From positions 148,556,149 to 148,620,148 of the forward strand of contig NW_023603184.1 in the NCBI RefSeq assembly GCF_014898055.3: 64,000 bases of DNA. Reading direction: 5' to 3'. The notes below the pieces were generated by a model. The model made no database searches. It worked only from the letters and a program-made list of their open reading frames with translations, and was not told the origin of the DNA. Every line of letters begins with the position of its first letter. The stretch's first letter is position 1. A program made the translations under genes and the position numbers. This DNA comes from Talpa occidentalis. Taxonomy: Eukaryota; Chordata; Mammalia; Eulipotyphla; Talpidae. Of this stretch, positions 36,397 through 49,956 are shown one piece after another.

Positions 36397-37411
36397 ACAC
36401 ACACGTTAATAATAAAACTTGAGCCTCCACAGGCTTCACGGTTTGTATAGTGCAACATGCCTCCAGGATCTAGTCCTGGCCCCCGTATGTGCCTCACAGT
36501 CTTCAGGGGCTGACCTCATATCCGGTCACCCCCAGCCCACTGCCCCTCAGCACCTGCTGTGCTCAAGCACCTCCTGCTGCGACCCTATTGGACCCGCCTG
36601 GCTCACCTTCCTGGCTGACCCACCTGGCTGACCCCTTTGGTCCTCAGCCCTCAGCTCATGTCTCTCCCTTTGGGGGCTCTGCCCTGAGCTGGTCCCCACA
36701 TCTATTAAATATCACGAACTACACCTTGGTCTAGGACAGGATACCGAGAAAGTCAGGATGGCTGTTTCAAGGGACAGAAGATGAGGTTGCGGTCGGGAGC
36801 GTGGGGCGGGAGCCCGCGGCAGGGCACCCTCCTGGGAGAGGCCTTGGCTCGGGCCACATGGGCTCCTCAGAGCCTGCTAAGTGTCTGGAATTAAACAGCA
36901 GGCAAGTATTTGTATGAGCTAGCCAATGCTGCGCCCAGATTCTTTCAGGGAGCTGGAAAATCCTTTCATCGGTAGGAGTGGTGGTGAAAGGTGATGTTTA
37001 AGCAAAGAGCTCTGGCAACTGTATCTGCTGCTCTAAAACAGGAACGAGGGCAAATCAGGTCCGGAGTCTCTTGGTGAAAGGAGACCGTCTGAGAGTCGTG
37101 TGCTTTCTTGGTCTTTGCAGCTGGAACAGTATGGCCAGGGGCCACACGAGTGCACCCAGACCACGGCAGTGTGAGCCACACTGTTATGTGGTAGCATCCG
37201 CCAGTGTGGCCTTCTCAGGGGTCTCTGTCAACACCTGTGTGCTGCGAAGAGTCAGCCTCTCAAGACTTGATCAATTTGTTCAAACGTTCGCTGGTGTCTG
37301 GACTGTCTTAGATTCTTCTTGACCAGGGCTGGGATACCCTGTGTCTCCAGAACAAGACTGAAACGCACACCCAGGGGTCTAACCCTGCTCTTCTTTCTCT
37401 TTTTTCAACAG
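35252..37411 (+). other. SPP2: SPP2 intron 7, in the 3' UTR
   Basis: This 2.2 kb intron lies immediately after the stop codon. It contains the (CA)n repeat at 36355-36404. The pyrimidine-rich acceptor is TTTTTTCAACAG. Confidence 0.85.
36355..36404. repeat. (CA)n microsatellite
   Basis: About 25 AC dinucleotides with one AT interruption. Confidence 0.95.
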
Positions 37412-37525
37412 CAAAATGCACTGGAAGAAACCAACGTTCCAGGGAAGAACGATGCTCTACAGATAGTGTCATTTTTCGTTTGATCAGTTCCAGTCCAGAA
37501 TAAATGTGCTGTTTTTTCCTTTCAT
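37412..37525 (+). other. SPP2: SPP2 terminal non-coding exon (3' end approximate)
   Basis: CAAAATGCACTGGAAGAAAC begins after a strong acceptor. The exon carries AATAAA at 37499-37504 with a GT-rich TTCATGTGTGACCTG downstream. This fits the short final UTR exon of SPP2. The cleavage point is estimated 15-25 nt beyond the signal. Confidence 0.8.
37499..37504 (+). terminator. SPP2: SPP2 poly(A) signal
   Basis: AATAAA lies in the terminal exon, with a G/T-rich element about 25 nt downstream. Confidence 0.85.
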
Positions 37526-38529
37526 GTGTGACCTGATTTTTTTTTAATAGGAAAGTCTATCGGAATTTTAGTTGAGAAGCTAATGGCAGGAGGTGTTTGG
37601 TATTAGCTTATGGAGATAAGAGTTGAGGACTCATGGCGTGGCTGTATTTAGCTTAATAAATGTGCATTTTATAACAATATATGATGATTGTAAACTACTT
37701 ACTCATAAAAAGACAATCAGTCCCAGGCGGCTCAGCGTCAATAGAGTGCTTTTCCTTTTGTGGGTGATTTAATTTTTAAACAGAAATGATCTGTGGTTGA
37801 AGAATAGGAGTCCTCACTCCCCTTCCTACCACCAAAATACCTTCTTAATTTCTTTTCCTTCAGATTTTTCAACCCAGGGATCAACAGCAAAGCCAGTTTT
37901 CTGTCAAAGCAGGTGTCACCAGGGAAGGACTGAGGTATGTGTCCCCAAGTCACTTACTTAGAAATGCACTCCTCTGGGGGCCATACCCGGAGCCAGGTCT
38001 ACCTTCTGCCTGCTAGGGGCTGATCAGGCAACTAGAGAATTGGAAGGTGTGAAAATCCCCAGACCTGAATGTGGCCCCTCACTAGCAAGATGAAACCCAT
38101 GTCAGTTCCTGCACTTTCAATGGAGACCTCAGGAGTCCCTGACAACTTTTCAGGGCAGATGACTCACAAAGACATTATTGGTCCTTCACATCTAGATTTA
38201 TATGTGACTGTCCATTCCTACTCCACAGCAAACTGCTCTATTTAGTAACATAATTGTCTGGCAAGGTCAGCCCCGCCCTCACCCCTAATCTTCTATATTC
38301 CAGAACTTTGTTGAATGTTCTCATATGCTTTACTTTATTTTGACTTTAAAATTAGTTTGTCAAGTTATGAAAAAAAAATTGTTGTTGTTTAAACATTTTT
38401 AAAAATTACCTCATATGTGTAGATTAATCTAGAAAACACTTTTATGTTTAGATTTTTGAGTCTTGCTCTACAAAAATAAGACACAAGTCTCATTCACTGA
38501 AGTCTTCTTTTATGTCTCTTAATAGAGTT

Positions 38530-39290
38530 TAAGAGGTTTTTTCTCTGTGTGTGTGTATTTCTTTTAAAATTTACTTATTGGTATTATTTTCTGTTGTTAT
38601 TGTGAGATCTTTTATTATTATACTTATAAAATTGACTGATATGTATTAGGCTTTTGGCTTGTATGCCTAATGAATTCTCATATCGTTTTTAATAGGTTTT
38701 CAGTTTATATTTAAGAGTGTTCTATGTTGCACATACTATTATTTTTGACTTTTTCATTTTTCAAATGTCACTTCTTTCTTTTTCCTATTTTCTTCCATGA
38801 TTACATTTCCAAAGGATTAGATAACAGTGCCACACATGCATTCTTTTGCTCCTTACATTGATAGTGTTCTAGGTGTTTTTAGTGCTTCTCTACTAAGCAC
38901 AATGGTGGCTTCTGGTTTGGTGTAGGGGTGTCTATATTTATAGCAATATTAAGGTTTTATCTGTCTGTCCACTGCTGAAGAGTTAAGATAAATGTGTGTA
39001 AAACTTTATCAAGTGTCTTTTAAAATTCATCTTTTTTGAATATGAATTTTGAAAATTTTCCTTCCTCTTTGCTAGTGAATTATGCTAATATATTGCTTAT
39101 ATTGAACCATCTTTGCATTCCTGGAACAATTCCATTGAGTCATGATTTATTTACAATCCTTTGAATATGCAGCCAGATTCTAGTTGCTAGTTTTATTTTA
39201 AATGTTTGTATCAACATTCCTAAGTGAAAGTGATCTGTGGCTTATTTTTGTGCTGCTTTTTCTGGGTCTGGTATCAACGTCACAAAACAC
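38530..39290 (-). mobile_element. Old L1 ORF2 fragment, antisense
   Basis: TATTGAACCATCTTTGCATT, CCTGGAACAATTCCATTGAG, TTGTATCAACATTCCTAAGT and GTGCTGCTTTTTCTGGGTCT are antisense L1 reverse-transcriptase-region motifs in proper order. Evidence is strongest from 39060 to 39290 and weaker before that. The copy is highly decayed. Confidence 0.65.
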
Positions 39291-42200
39291 CTTTAATCTT
39301 TACCCTCTCTACAAGGTGCCTCCCCCTTCCTACCCACTTCCCATACACTGCGCTAACAAAGGATCTCATCCCTGAATATCTGTGGGGGCAGGTGTGAGAC
39401 CTTTAATGGGTCAAAAGTAATATTCAGTGCATATTAAGTAATATATGTTTGTGTAGATGATCAATCTCTGGAGTCACAGCCTTTCCCAAGCACTTTTGCC
39501 ATCACGTGTCTCCCTCATTCTTCTGGAGGGAGAGACTAGTCATAAGCTGCTGCAGATAGGACAGCCGATGAAGTTCTCTGCCTTTAACGAAGACTTGGAG
39601 TCTAAATGAATTTACAGCAGGGGGAGCCTGGGGAGAGCCATCAAGAGCAGCTCTACCTTTCACTCTCCCAGTCCAAGCTTTCATTACAGATATGAACAAA
39701 GGAACAAGAAAATAGCACACAATTGTGTTTTTCTTATACGGATGAATAAGTTACTGCTGAAAACAAGTTTTCCTGGTTAGAAGGGAACATGCGCAGAAGC
39801 CAGTACATCCTCAGAGAACAGGAGTCAATTCTGGGAAGAAGTTCTGTTTGCAGAAATTCTAACATCCTGGAACTCCATATGCAGAGTAAACAGGTATTCT
39901 CCCAAAATTCCAGCTCCCTTTAGGGCAGCAGCCTCCCAACAATAAGCAAATCCTAGGCCAGCAGTATTCCAGCCTTGCTTAGCAGCCACCCTGGCCCCAG
40001 GCTGGGAGTCTGCTGGGTTGCCTGTCTAGCAGAGTTGCTGCTGATGTGTTTGGGACCGTGTGAGCCAATGTTCTCTTGGAGTGTGGTCTCCAGGCTCTCC
40101 CCCAATCATGCTTTCCCCAAACACTGCTCTTCCTGGGGCATTAACTGGTCATCAGGAAAAGAATCTCCCTTTACAGAGAAAATGGATGCTGTTGGCAGCA
40201 ACAGAGACAGCAGGAAAGATGAGAGTCTGACCCCACAACTCCGTCCCACAGCCAGGGCTGTTTTTAAGAACAAACAAGATCAGATTCCTTCAGGCCAGAA
40301 TCCAGGTGAGTGATTTTCTATAAACAAAGAGACCCTGTGTCTCTCCTCTGAATGGTGCACACCTGTCCTCAGCCTCCCCTCCCAGCACTCACCTCTACAG
40401 AAATCTGGGTACAAGACAAACAGCCATAAACCGGCTGCTCCATAACAGTGTCATTGTCCTGCTCGGAGGTTTACAACAGAACAATCTGGCCTCTTTCCAG
40501 AGGCAGGTGCGACGGAGCCAACCTGTCTGGAATCACATTTTTACTAGGGAGTCAGCAGTGTCCAAGAGCATAACGATGTTGCCTTTCCGGGGCTCCACGA
40601 GTGTGACACTCCCCACGCAGGGACTGTGCTCATCTGCCTGGTCTCCTCCCAGCTTGGATTAAAAATTTCCCAGCATTCGGATATTGAATGTTCTTCCTTA
40701 TTTTCCATCCTGCAGTACCTGTGAGGCCTGTCACACACCCTGTCGCGCTTCCCGCCCAGGGGCATGAGGCAGGAACGCTGCAGCGTCAGCGCTCACCTTT
40801 GGGGTGCACGAGGGGAGGTCCACTGTGTCCTTGATTGGGGCAGCTTCCTCAGGGTGTTCTGTCTTGCTCTGTTTTCCTTTCCCAGTTGCGGCAAGGGATT
40901 GCACTTGATCGTGGGGTGACTTCTGTGCTCGTTTCACGGTGTGGGCTCTGATTTCCTCAGTGGCTCCGGGGGTCAGTGAGGAGAGGTGGGGAAGGGGCCA
41001 GCAGGGTCAGCCGCCACCGAGAGGCCCTGCAGCCTGTATGTCTGGGCTGGGCTCTCCCTTTGCCTGAGTGTGCTCTGAGGAAATGGTGTGAGACATCTTC
41101 ACACAGAGGCGGTTCTTGTGGTCAAGCCTGCTCATCTGAGCACAATAAGCCAGAATAGCAGCTCCAGAGCACCCGCTGTTGGCCTGGGGACTTTAAGTTC
41201 ATTGAAAAAATACAAAGGAAAGAACCACCTCACAGCGCAGGCCCTGCTGCGAGATTCAGGTTCAGGTTTCTTAAAATGAGGTGCAGATTCGCCGACACGG
41301 GCCTTCCTGAACTGCCTCTTTCTCCTTTCTCCAATTCCTGCGTCCAGCCCCACCTCCTTCCCTGGACTGTGATGTGGTCGGTGCTTCAGCAACCCGAGAA
41401 GGCCGAGCTGAGGGCATCCCGTCATGTCCCGTGAGACGAGCTCTATCGCGTGTGACTAGTACCCTGGGGCAGCGTGCGGGGCGCACAGTGGATGAGTGTG
41501 CTTGGGGTGAGCCCGAGCACCCCAGAGGGTGTGAAGAACTGAGTGGGGCTGTAGCTGCAGCGGGTGGGGGAGAGAACCCGGCGGGCATGGGAAGGGGCTT
41601 GGGATACAAGGGACTTGGGGTGCAAGGGGCTAGGATGCAATTGAAGCTGGAGTCAGTCCTCTCAGAGGACACAAAACAGAGGTGGGCCACACTGACTTGG
41701 TGGCTGCTGAGGCCACGCTGCTCCTTCTGCCCCACTGGGGTCCCCCCCTTAGTCAGCGTGGACCCTGGGTCCACGCAGGTGGGGGTTGGGTAGTAGACCC
41801 CCTCCCAGAGCACCCCGTGAAACACTCGCTCCAGACTGAAGTCCCACCTCCTCGGCTGTGCAGGCTGTCCCTCGCCGTGACCCCGACATTCTTTCTCTCG
41901 TATCCAAACAGACACTCCCTTGGCGAGCACTCAACAGAAAACTGGCGTTCCCGCGAAGCCAGACAAAGCCTCTGAAGGAAAAACAAAATTAATGAACAAA
42001 TAAGACAGGCGAGCCTTTTCTCAGGCTGGGGGTGCTGGGGGGTGGGGGTAATGGAGTGTGAACAGAGCAGGGAGGAGGGAAGGCAAACAGGCGTCTCCCC
42101 GGGCCCCCCTGCTTGGGGCCTCGGGGACACTAGGGGCAGAGCGTGCTCGGCGCAGGGGCTGGCAGGGAGGAGGGCAGCTGGTGCGCCCCCAAGTCCCCGT

Positions 42201-43864
42201 AAGGGGGTCACCGTTAGGGGGAAGAGTGTGTGGCGGGAGCAGAGGGCAGGTCTCGGTCAGAGCAGGAGCTGGCCGCTCCTCGCCACCCCTGGTCCCCTTC
42301 CTCCCTTGCCTGTGCCCCCTCGCAGGGCTGGGGCCGTCCCCCAGGTCAGCTTCTGGTGGCCAGGAGGGTGGCCCTGGGAATGTCCGGTCAGGGTCACCCC
42401 AGTCTCGCCTCCCACAGTTACCTGCTGTGGTTGCAAAGAAGCTTCCATGCTGAGAAAATGCAGTGCAATAAAATCCTCCCCAGATCCAGCCTCTTACGTT
42501 TGTGTCTTGCTCCCCCGTTACCACCTACGGTGGAGACATGTCTGTCTCGGCAGAGAGCGCGCCCGGGCCCCTGGCACTGCCAGACAACAGAAAGCTCTCG
42601 GCCCATTTGGCCCCGACACTGGCTCTTCAGCCGGAGCAGCGCGTCAGCAGAGCAGCAGAGCAGGTGCGTGTGCAGCGGGCGCCGGCGGCCACGACTCTAG
42701 GCCCGGGGCTGAGCCTGCAGCAGGCAAGGGTGATGGGTCACCCCTGCAAGCAGAGACGGGGCTGGACAGGTCTTGGGGGGCCTGTGACCTGGCACATGAT
42801 AAAGCTGGGATGACGTTCCGCTCAGGGCTCCTCGGGAAGGCCGCGGCCTTCCCCCACCCGGCCCCCGCCCCCAGTCCGGGTCCTGTGGAAAGAGGCTCTC
42901 CGCGGGAGGAATGAGAGATGAGGTCCCCCGGAGCAGGGGCCTCACCCAGTGACTGCGTCCTTGGACGAAGAGACAAGACTCAGGGAGGGAGGACCCTGCC
43001 GTGGGGCCATGGAGGCAGAGCTGGGGGCTCACGCCTGCGGGCAGGGCACAGGCAGGTTCAGCGCCTCTTGGGGTCCAGAAGGAGGCAGCCTGCTGACACT
43101 CCCAGCGCTGCGAGGATGCGTGTCTCTTGCCCTAAGCCACGTGCACGGTTCCTCCCGGCAGCCCCAGGAAAAGAACACCCTCACTTTCTCCAGGCTAGCC
43201 CACGCCTGCTCCCCGGCATGGTTTGCCCCCCCCAAGTCTTGGAGAACAAGCCTGTCCCCGAAGGCAGCCCCCGCCTGTCTCTAAGGCCCTCGGTCTGCTC
43301 TCCTGTGCCCCCCAGCTCCTGCTGCCAGTGGAACCCCCACCCAAGGCCCATCTCCCCTCCTCAGTGGTGGGCCAGACACCAGTCCTCAGTGTCATCCAGC
43401 CTCGGGGTGACCCTCTCCCCAAGCCCCGCCTGGGGTTGGTCACTAGCCCCGCCCCCACGAGGGAGCAGAGCAAGGCACTGCCGGCTCCACAGACTCTCAG
43501 CATCCCCGCCTGGCCGCTTCGGCTCCCTTTGCACTTTGGGTCTTGCTCAGAGGTCCCGGCCCCGGGCCACAGGCTCTCCTTTGTTCTCTTTAAGATTCTG
43601 TTTGTGGGGTTTTTTCACACTCATTTTGGTTCTCCAGTCGCACCCCAGCTTGCTGCTACAGGGGTGTGTCTAGTGATACCCTGTGGATGGCCCGAGTGCA
43701 CGTCTTTTGAGACTTACACTGCTGGGGTGCAGCTACTGGAGTGTCCTCGCTGCTGTTCTGATGAAATGTGGGGGCCTGAAAGATGGGAGACGTTCTCCTT
43801 CTCACCTCTGGTCCTCCCGGAGCCCACGAAGTGGTCTCATTTAGAAAGAGATCCTTCCCAATAG

Positions 43865-44085
43865 ATTTCATTTCAGGATCTTGAATTTAGGGTGGGCTCT
43901 AAATCCAGTAGCAGGTGTCATGAGAAGAGGGGGACAGGCACCCACAGGGGAAGGCGCCATGAAGACAGCAGCCAAGATGGCGGTCCCCCGTCGCAGGCCC
44001 TGGCACGAGTTGGGATTTCTAACCTTCACGAGAGTGAGAATCAATTTCCGTTGTCTTGAACCACCCCGTCGTGGAAATGGGCGAT
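43865..44085 (+). mobile_element. MLT1-like (MaLR) LTR fragment
   Basis: GGTGGGCTCTAAATCCAGTA, GCAGGTGTCATGAGAAGAGG, GGCGCCATGAAGACAGCAGC and AATTTCCGTTGTCTTGAACC follow the MaLR LTR layout in sense orientation. Confidence 0.5.
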
Positions 44086-44998
44086 GCCAGCCCTGTCCAA
44101 CGAGCACACTAATTACATTGTGAACATTTCCCCCAGCGAGTAGACATTTTGGTAATTATTTCTAATGATAGCACACTCTTCTGGATATGAGGAAGCCAAT
44201 CAATCCTCGATTGTAAAATATTTAATATTTGAAAGTTGAGCTAAGTGAATAATAAGGAGTGAAGCACACTTGACCCCCTCCCGCTCCCCAGCCCCAAGCA
44301 CTTGCTTCTGGAAGGCAGGAAGGCGGGTCAAAGGGCATCTGCTGTCCCTGCCCCTCCCCTACACGCACCTGTCACTCAGAGCCTTGATGCTGGGAAATCT
44401 TATTTTACCCTGGGGGGGCCGGACACACATCACAGCTGCGACTCCTGTAAAAATGTCCTCACGAGCATGAAAGGCAGCCTCCAAATGCCAGGCGTGACAG
44501 GGAGCCTCACCTGTCTGGGTTCGCCATGGGATGTATTTCAGTCACAATGAGCTCACGTCCCTCAATTTTGGTCCCAGATGGGTATGAAAATGTGTCTTTG
44601 AGCCTTTTCTTTTATTGGACTCGACTCTAAAAGAAAAGGCTGAAATACAGCAAACCCTCCTTAAATGCCAAGAACAAACGCGGCCTGACCCAGCTCTCCC
44701 CTCAGCCCCTCAGACCCCACGCGTGCTTTAGCCCCTGGGATGGTGCCAGCCACAAATTCTCTGCACGTCTTTGTTCCGAAGGAGCTGCACAGGAAAATCA
44801 CTAACAACTTATTTGGCGGGATCAGCTTGTGTTTTGCTAGTGTCTAGTTATTTTTTCCTTGGGGGTGTTTGCGTGTGTTACTTAACCTTGGCGACGTGTC
44901 CCGGGCTAAGAGGTAGTGGGTTAAAAACTCTAAGATTTCCAAGATTCTATTCCACACTGATGTCTGTGTGGCCCATGTAAAGTTCATCAGTGTGTTCA

Positions 44999-45016
44999 TT
45001 TTTTTTTTTTTTTTTT
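44999..45016. repeat. (T)18 homopolymer
   Basis: Uninterrupted T run. No SINE or L1 body recognised on either side. Confidence 0.9.
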
Positions 45017-45272
45017 GGCCCGGTCATTTTTAAGTATTGGGGCAAATGTGTCAGACTCACATCAGGTCTTTCCATGCACAGCTCCTTAAGACAGTGTCTA
45101 AAGTCAAGACCTTGCCAAACAACAAACAGATCACTGTGAAATCAAACCAACGCAACTGGATTAGTCAGGAAGATACCTCACTTTTCTGCTGAATAAAACC
45201 TTTGGTTGTTATATGAACTACTCTCTTCATCCACATAGATATAATTGAGATGGTGAAATAGGTCATGATGTC

Positions 45273-45522
45273 GGGCCTCTCTGGTGGTGCGAGGCGTTAA
45301 GTCTCAGCACTATGGAAACTACTGATAGCCACTGCAGCATGAGTTCAGTCCTGGCCAGGGAGCTGCCCACATGGTGCAGCAGACCTCTCCTGACTCCCCG
45401 CTGCTCCCCTCAGCCGTGTATTTCAGCCTGTTCTGCTCCCCACTCTGTCTCTGGTGAATCCCACTGCTCTGGCCTACACCCCAGCTCTTGCATGCATAAA
45501 TAAATAAAACTTAAAAAAAAAA
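45273..45522 (+). mobile_element. tRNA-like SINE, second copy
   Basis: It shares with the copy at 19218 the GGGCCTCTCTGGTGGTGC head, GAGCTGCCCACATGGTGCAG, CAGACCTCTCCTGACTCC, CCTGTTCTGCTCCCCACTCT and an ATAAATAAATAAA tail. Flanks TCATGATGTC (45263-45272) and TCATAATGTC (45525-45534) form a target-site duplication with one mismatch. The two copies define the head, body and tail of this lineage's SINE. Confidence 0.9.
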
Positions 45523-45889
45523 GTTCATAATGTCATCACTTAACCAGCTGTGAGGTCTCATTTGTAGGTTTATAAGAATTTGTGGTTTGTTATCAACTTA
45601 TAGAAGTGCCTATGTGATTTTAACCTGAAATTTAAAATTTATTTTAGGAAGAAGCTGATTAGCACAATCAATTAGGAGGTTCACTACTAGTTTGGCCAGT
45701 ACCTACCTACCGGCTAACTTTCTTACTTGACTCCAAGAAAGAAATACGATGTACACGCTCCTCTCTCATGTGTGCCGAGACAGGCACAGGTGCACCCTGC
45801 ATGTATTTATACACCCTTAAAAATATTTATTTAGCATCTTCTATATGCCAGGTGCAGTGGCACTGTGGATGCAAGTGTTTTCCACTGGA

Positions 45890-46215
45890 CTTTTTTTTAA
45901 TTTATATATATTTTATATCACTCTTCATTTTGTACAATGTGTGCTTTCTCCTCTCAAAATTCCCACCACCAATTCAGCCACACCCCATCGCCATAGCCCC
46001 TGTGCCTTTCCCTCCTGTTTTGATCCTTCTCTGTCCCCCTCCCCTGCAGAATGTCACTGATTTGTAGTTCCTGTTTATTTTGTTTTTTTTAATTTATTAC
46101 AATTTTTCCCCCAGTCCCTTATTTGGTTCCCTTACATTCCTCCTATAAGTGAAACCATCCGATATTTTTCTTTTTCCTTCTGGTTTATTTCATTTTCCAT
46201 TGGCCTTTAAAGGGC
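45890..46215 (-). mobile_element. L1 3' UTR/end fragment, antisense
   Basis: TTCATTTTGTACAATGTGTG, CCACCACCAATTCAGCCACA, ACTGATTTGTAGTTCCTG and CCTATAAGTGAAACCATCCG followed by TCTTTTTCCTTCTGGTTTAT resemble antisense L1 3' ends. Confidence 0.5.
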
Positions 46216-49200
46216 ATAAGCAATCCTGTCCCCTGTTCTCAGGGTCCTGAATAGTTGCACTCAGAGATGCAAGTGTAGACTATGAATCAGAATTCCCATT
46301 TTGTTGCTGATGGATTGGAAACTTCAGCTTCATCTTGAGTCCACAGTTACCTGATTTGTCTAGGGGAGTATAGCGCGGCCCCGGCCAGCGTTCCTGCACT
46401 GACAGCAGAGAGGAGGCTCGTTGCAGTCTGGAGGGGGAACAGGGGAGAGAGGCGTGGTGGGGGAGAGAAAAGATGGGGGAAAGAGGAGAGTCTCGCTTCC
46501 AGTGTCTCCCTAACCCCCTCCAGGGAGCAGGGGAGACCTGTGTCAATGTGGGTCCTGGCTAACACCTCGAAGAGACGTGTCTGTGGAGGCGAGGGCTTCT
46601 GCTGCGTTCCTCTCGAGGGGCACTTCTTAGCCTCCTCTGGGGCAAAGAGCTTGGACCAGGGAGCCCTAGAGCTGAATGTGGCTCAACAGCTGAAGGTGCT
46701 CGCCTCGGGTAAAGCATTCATCCCCACGGAACCTCAGTGTGCCTCCCTCAGGGTGCTGGTGGGTTGGAAACTGCAGCTTGATCTTGAGGCCAAAATTCTG
46801 GACTCAGACTGGAGGGTGAACTATCCCCACAGGCCGATAATCATTGTGATCGAAACTTCTGGTAAGAACTAAGAAAGCAACCTTGATGAAGTCATGAGAT
46901 CTTGTAAAAAATAAGTTCTTTATAAAACCAAGTCAGGCTCTGAGCAAGGCGGGATAAGGCAAGAGGACGAGGCAAAGCACGCACTGGGAGAAATGTTTCT
47001 TGCTTGGATCCCGGGATGTCCAGAACAGGCTTTTCCAGCATGCGTCCCCTCGGCACAGGAACCGCTTCCAGCTCAGGCCAACGGAGGCCCTGAGGGCTTC
47101 AAGAGGAGCCCCCTTCCTTCCCGGAGCCACCCGGAGAGTGAGGGATCCTTAGCTCTAGGTCATCCCCAGAGGCAGCCTCTGTACGGGTTGACCTTCTCTA
47201 GGCAGGGCCAGCTTTCGTGGGCAGAGCTCTGGGTTGTTGTCACCTGAGTCACCTTTCTCTTTCCACGACATCCAGGCCCCTCTCCCCCCAACAGCTCAGG
47301 GGTAAACCCTCCCTCTGTCCTGTTCATCTGGGGTTTACAGCCACTGACCGCTGCGCACGTGGGCACGCCGTGGGCTGCTTGTCTCCTACGAGTCTGCCTG
47401 AGGTTAATTTATCTGTAGGACCCACCAGAGAAGAACCTAGAAGGATGGGGGAAGTTTCTCCTCTGCCCTTGCGGCTGAAAGGGGTGGGAGGGGATAGAGG
47501 CACGGCGGAGGGGACAGCCTAAGTGGACGCGGGCAGTGCAGGGGGAGCACAGCACGGGAAACTCTGGGGGACCCAGAAGGACATTTAAGTTTCTTTCATA
47601 GTACAAAGGAAAAAGGAAAAGAACTTGTAGGGGTGAAGATGGCATTTTAAAGCTGAGCCAGCCTGGGGTCTTTCCAGTGGAGTTGTAAATAGGACTTCTA
47701 ATATTTTGTGACGTATTTTTATGTTTAGTAAAGAATTTATTTTTATAAAGATCTAAAAATATTCACTAAAAACTAAAATATTTAGTTTCCGTGAGTCACA
47801 GCATGACCTGGGCGCATCCAACAATCACCCACCAGCGGTGGCACCACAGAAGACCAAGCGGTGCTACTTTTTCTGGGATTTTAATGGCCGGTGACTGGAG
47901 TGGGTTTCTGAGTGCCGGCCTGTAACTGTGAATGCCATGCTGGGTCTTCCTTGCACCCGTGAAGCCACACTCTGGACAACCAGGAATGTCTTGGCCTGGA
48001 GGAGTTTATTCCAGATGGCCATCAAGGAAATTGGTGGGGCAGGCACCCCCAAACAACTGGGACCTTGGAAGGGCCAAAGGAGGGTGTGGGAAGTTGGGGT
48101 TCACATTCCAGGCCCAGGGTGCCCAGCAGTCTAGGCGATGTGAGTCCAGGTGCTGGACTTTGCCAGGAGGGTGTTTTGTCAGTGGTCAGTAGGTGATTGT
48201 TTCTGATGCCACAATCATGCCCGGGACATGGGGAAGTTTTTTAGGACTGTAACCCCAGCAGTTTTTCAAGTTCCCAGGAATGCGGGTGGAGCCAGTTAAT
48301 GGTTAACCAGTGAGGAGGGGGTAGGGAGAAGAGAGGACAAAGAGTGGAAAGAATTTAATTCCCCCTTATTCCAGGTCTTAGTCTTGGGGACCAAAAATGG
48401 AGGGGAGTTGGCTACATGACGTGTCAACGCTGATGGGCAGCCCAGGCTGGCAGGACGGACGTAGGGAGAGCTCGCCTGAGGGTCAGTGATCCTGACGACT
48501 GTGGACAAAGGCTGGACAACTCCGACCACAGTCTGGCCCCTGGAGCAACGTAGAACTTCTCACAAGAATCACAAATCCTGATTGCCAAGCCAACCTAGGC
48601 CTGGGAAACCGGCCCCTGGGGGCATAAGCCTGGGGTAAAACTCCTCCAGTGATTCCCTGGTGCAGCCGAGTTGAGGACCAAAGACGGGGTTCACTCCAGG
48701 CAGTGGCAGGAAGAGCACAGAATTCCAGCAAGCACCTGTTCCTCACAGGCTCGCTAATCGATCTTCCGTAGGATAAAGGGGTCTGGATTCAAGTACGTCT
48801 GGGAGACATGAGGTTAAAAAAGGCAAAGCAGTTGCCTTTACTTGAGGATTTCTAGGAGAATTAACATACTAATATGAGCTGAAATTTCTAAGATAGAGAG
48901 AGGGTATATAAGGTTTTGAAAGGTACCAAAATATGCTATCCCCAAAATAGGCCTCTTTGGCACAGGACTATTTTTCGAGGCAGCAGGCACAGAGTAATGG
49001 AGTAGAAGTTACTTCTGGAAAAATCCATTTACATGAATGAAGGAAATCTCCACTGTGTGCGCAGGAGGACTCAAAATCACAAAACACCCCTCTGTGGAGA
49101 AGGCTGGGAGAGCTGCAAGACTGCACTCCCAGCCACGCCAGGCTTTCTCAGCACCCTCCCCCAGAGTGGCTGCCTCCACACCCTACATCCCTTGCTTCCT

Positions 49201-49940
49201 TTTGTTTTAAAGGAAAGGTGGCATTTAAACCCCCACCTCCCCTGGGCATCTCCCATGCACACAAGAGGAATCCTGTTATTGAAGCACAACAGTTCGAGAT
49301 TCTCGTGTTCATCTGCTCCTTATTATTGGGGCCAAAGAGCTCAGAAGGGCAGTGGGACATTATTTTTCCTCCCCTACAATTTCTTAAGTTTATATGACCA
49401 TAAACTCCTCCCCCACCCTTTTTGGAGCGAAGCTTCCAGAGGGATGCTGGGATGCTTTGGGAAGTGCCAACCTAGAGTTCTATGTTACTAAATAAAATTT
49501 AAACCCACTACAGTTGCTGATTCTGGCTCTTGGGTTGAGAAGATGAGCTTTTGGCATTGCAACTTGGAATTCAGAATTCATTTTCCATGAGACAATGTAG
49601 CTCTGATGTAGCTGAAATGGTTGGATTAAAACTGTGCTCTGGGTGTCTGTGGGTGAGACAAGCTTTGGTGACCAGGCTGAAAAGCAAAAAGCAGGGAGAG
49701 AGTGTCCCCAGGGAGAACACACTCAGGGTTGAAAGCATCTTAGAAACGCACTTGCAGAATTCTACCTGAGCTTAACTGGGAAGTTGAGGTTGGAATTCTC
49801 AAAGCAAAGCTCTTTATCGTTAAAAATATGTACCCACTTTTTGAATGAATGGACCTACTGTGAATGGTTCCTACTTATTGCCAACTGGTGGGCCTTGAAA
49901 TTCTGAGATGTTCTTTCATGTTGCATGTTTCTCAAGAATC

Positions 49941-49956
49941 AAAAAAAAAAAAAAAA
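49941..49956. repeat. (A)16 homopolymer
   Basis: Run of 16 A residues. No retrogene or SINE was recognised upstream. Confidence 0.9.

Noticed and set aside
41271..41930. 219-codon open frame (-), with overlapping frames on +
   Set aside because: GC-rich chance frame. No similarity, no splice or poly(A) support.
42042..42914. 290-codon open frame (+), the longest in the window
   Set aside because: It lies in GC-rich, stop-poor DNA and overlaps long frames on both strands. It has no recognisable domain, splice pattern or family similarity, and its Pro/Gly/Arg/Ala bias fits composition alone.
43223..43864. 213-codon open frame (+)
   Set aside because: Proline-rich chance frame in GC-rich DNA, overlapping a 251-codon frame in another phase.
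47770..48770. Possible antisense LTR (TTTATT near 48005 as reversed poly(A) signal)
   Set aside because: Ends, promoter motifs and family identity could not be established. It may simply be unique intergenic DNA.
49941..49956. (A)16 as the tail of a processed pseudogene or SINE
   Set aside because: The upstream sequence shows no recognisable gene or SINE body and no flanking duplication.
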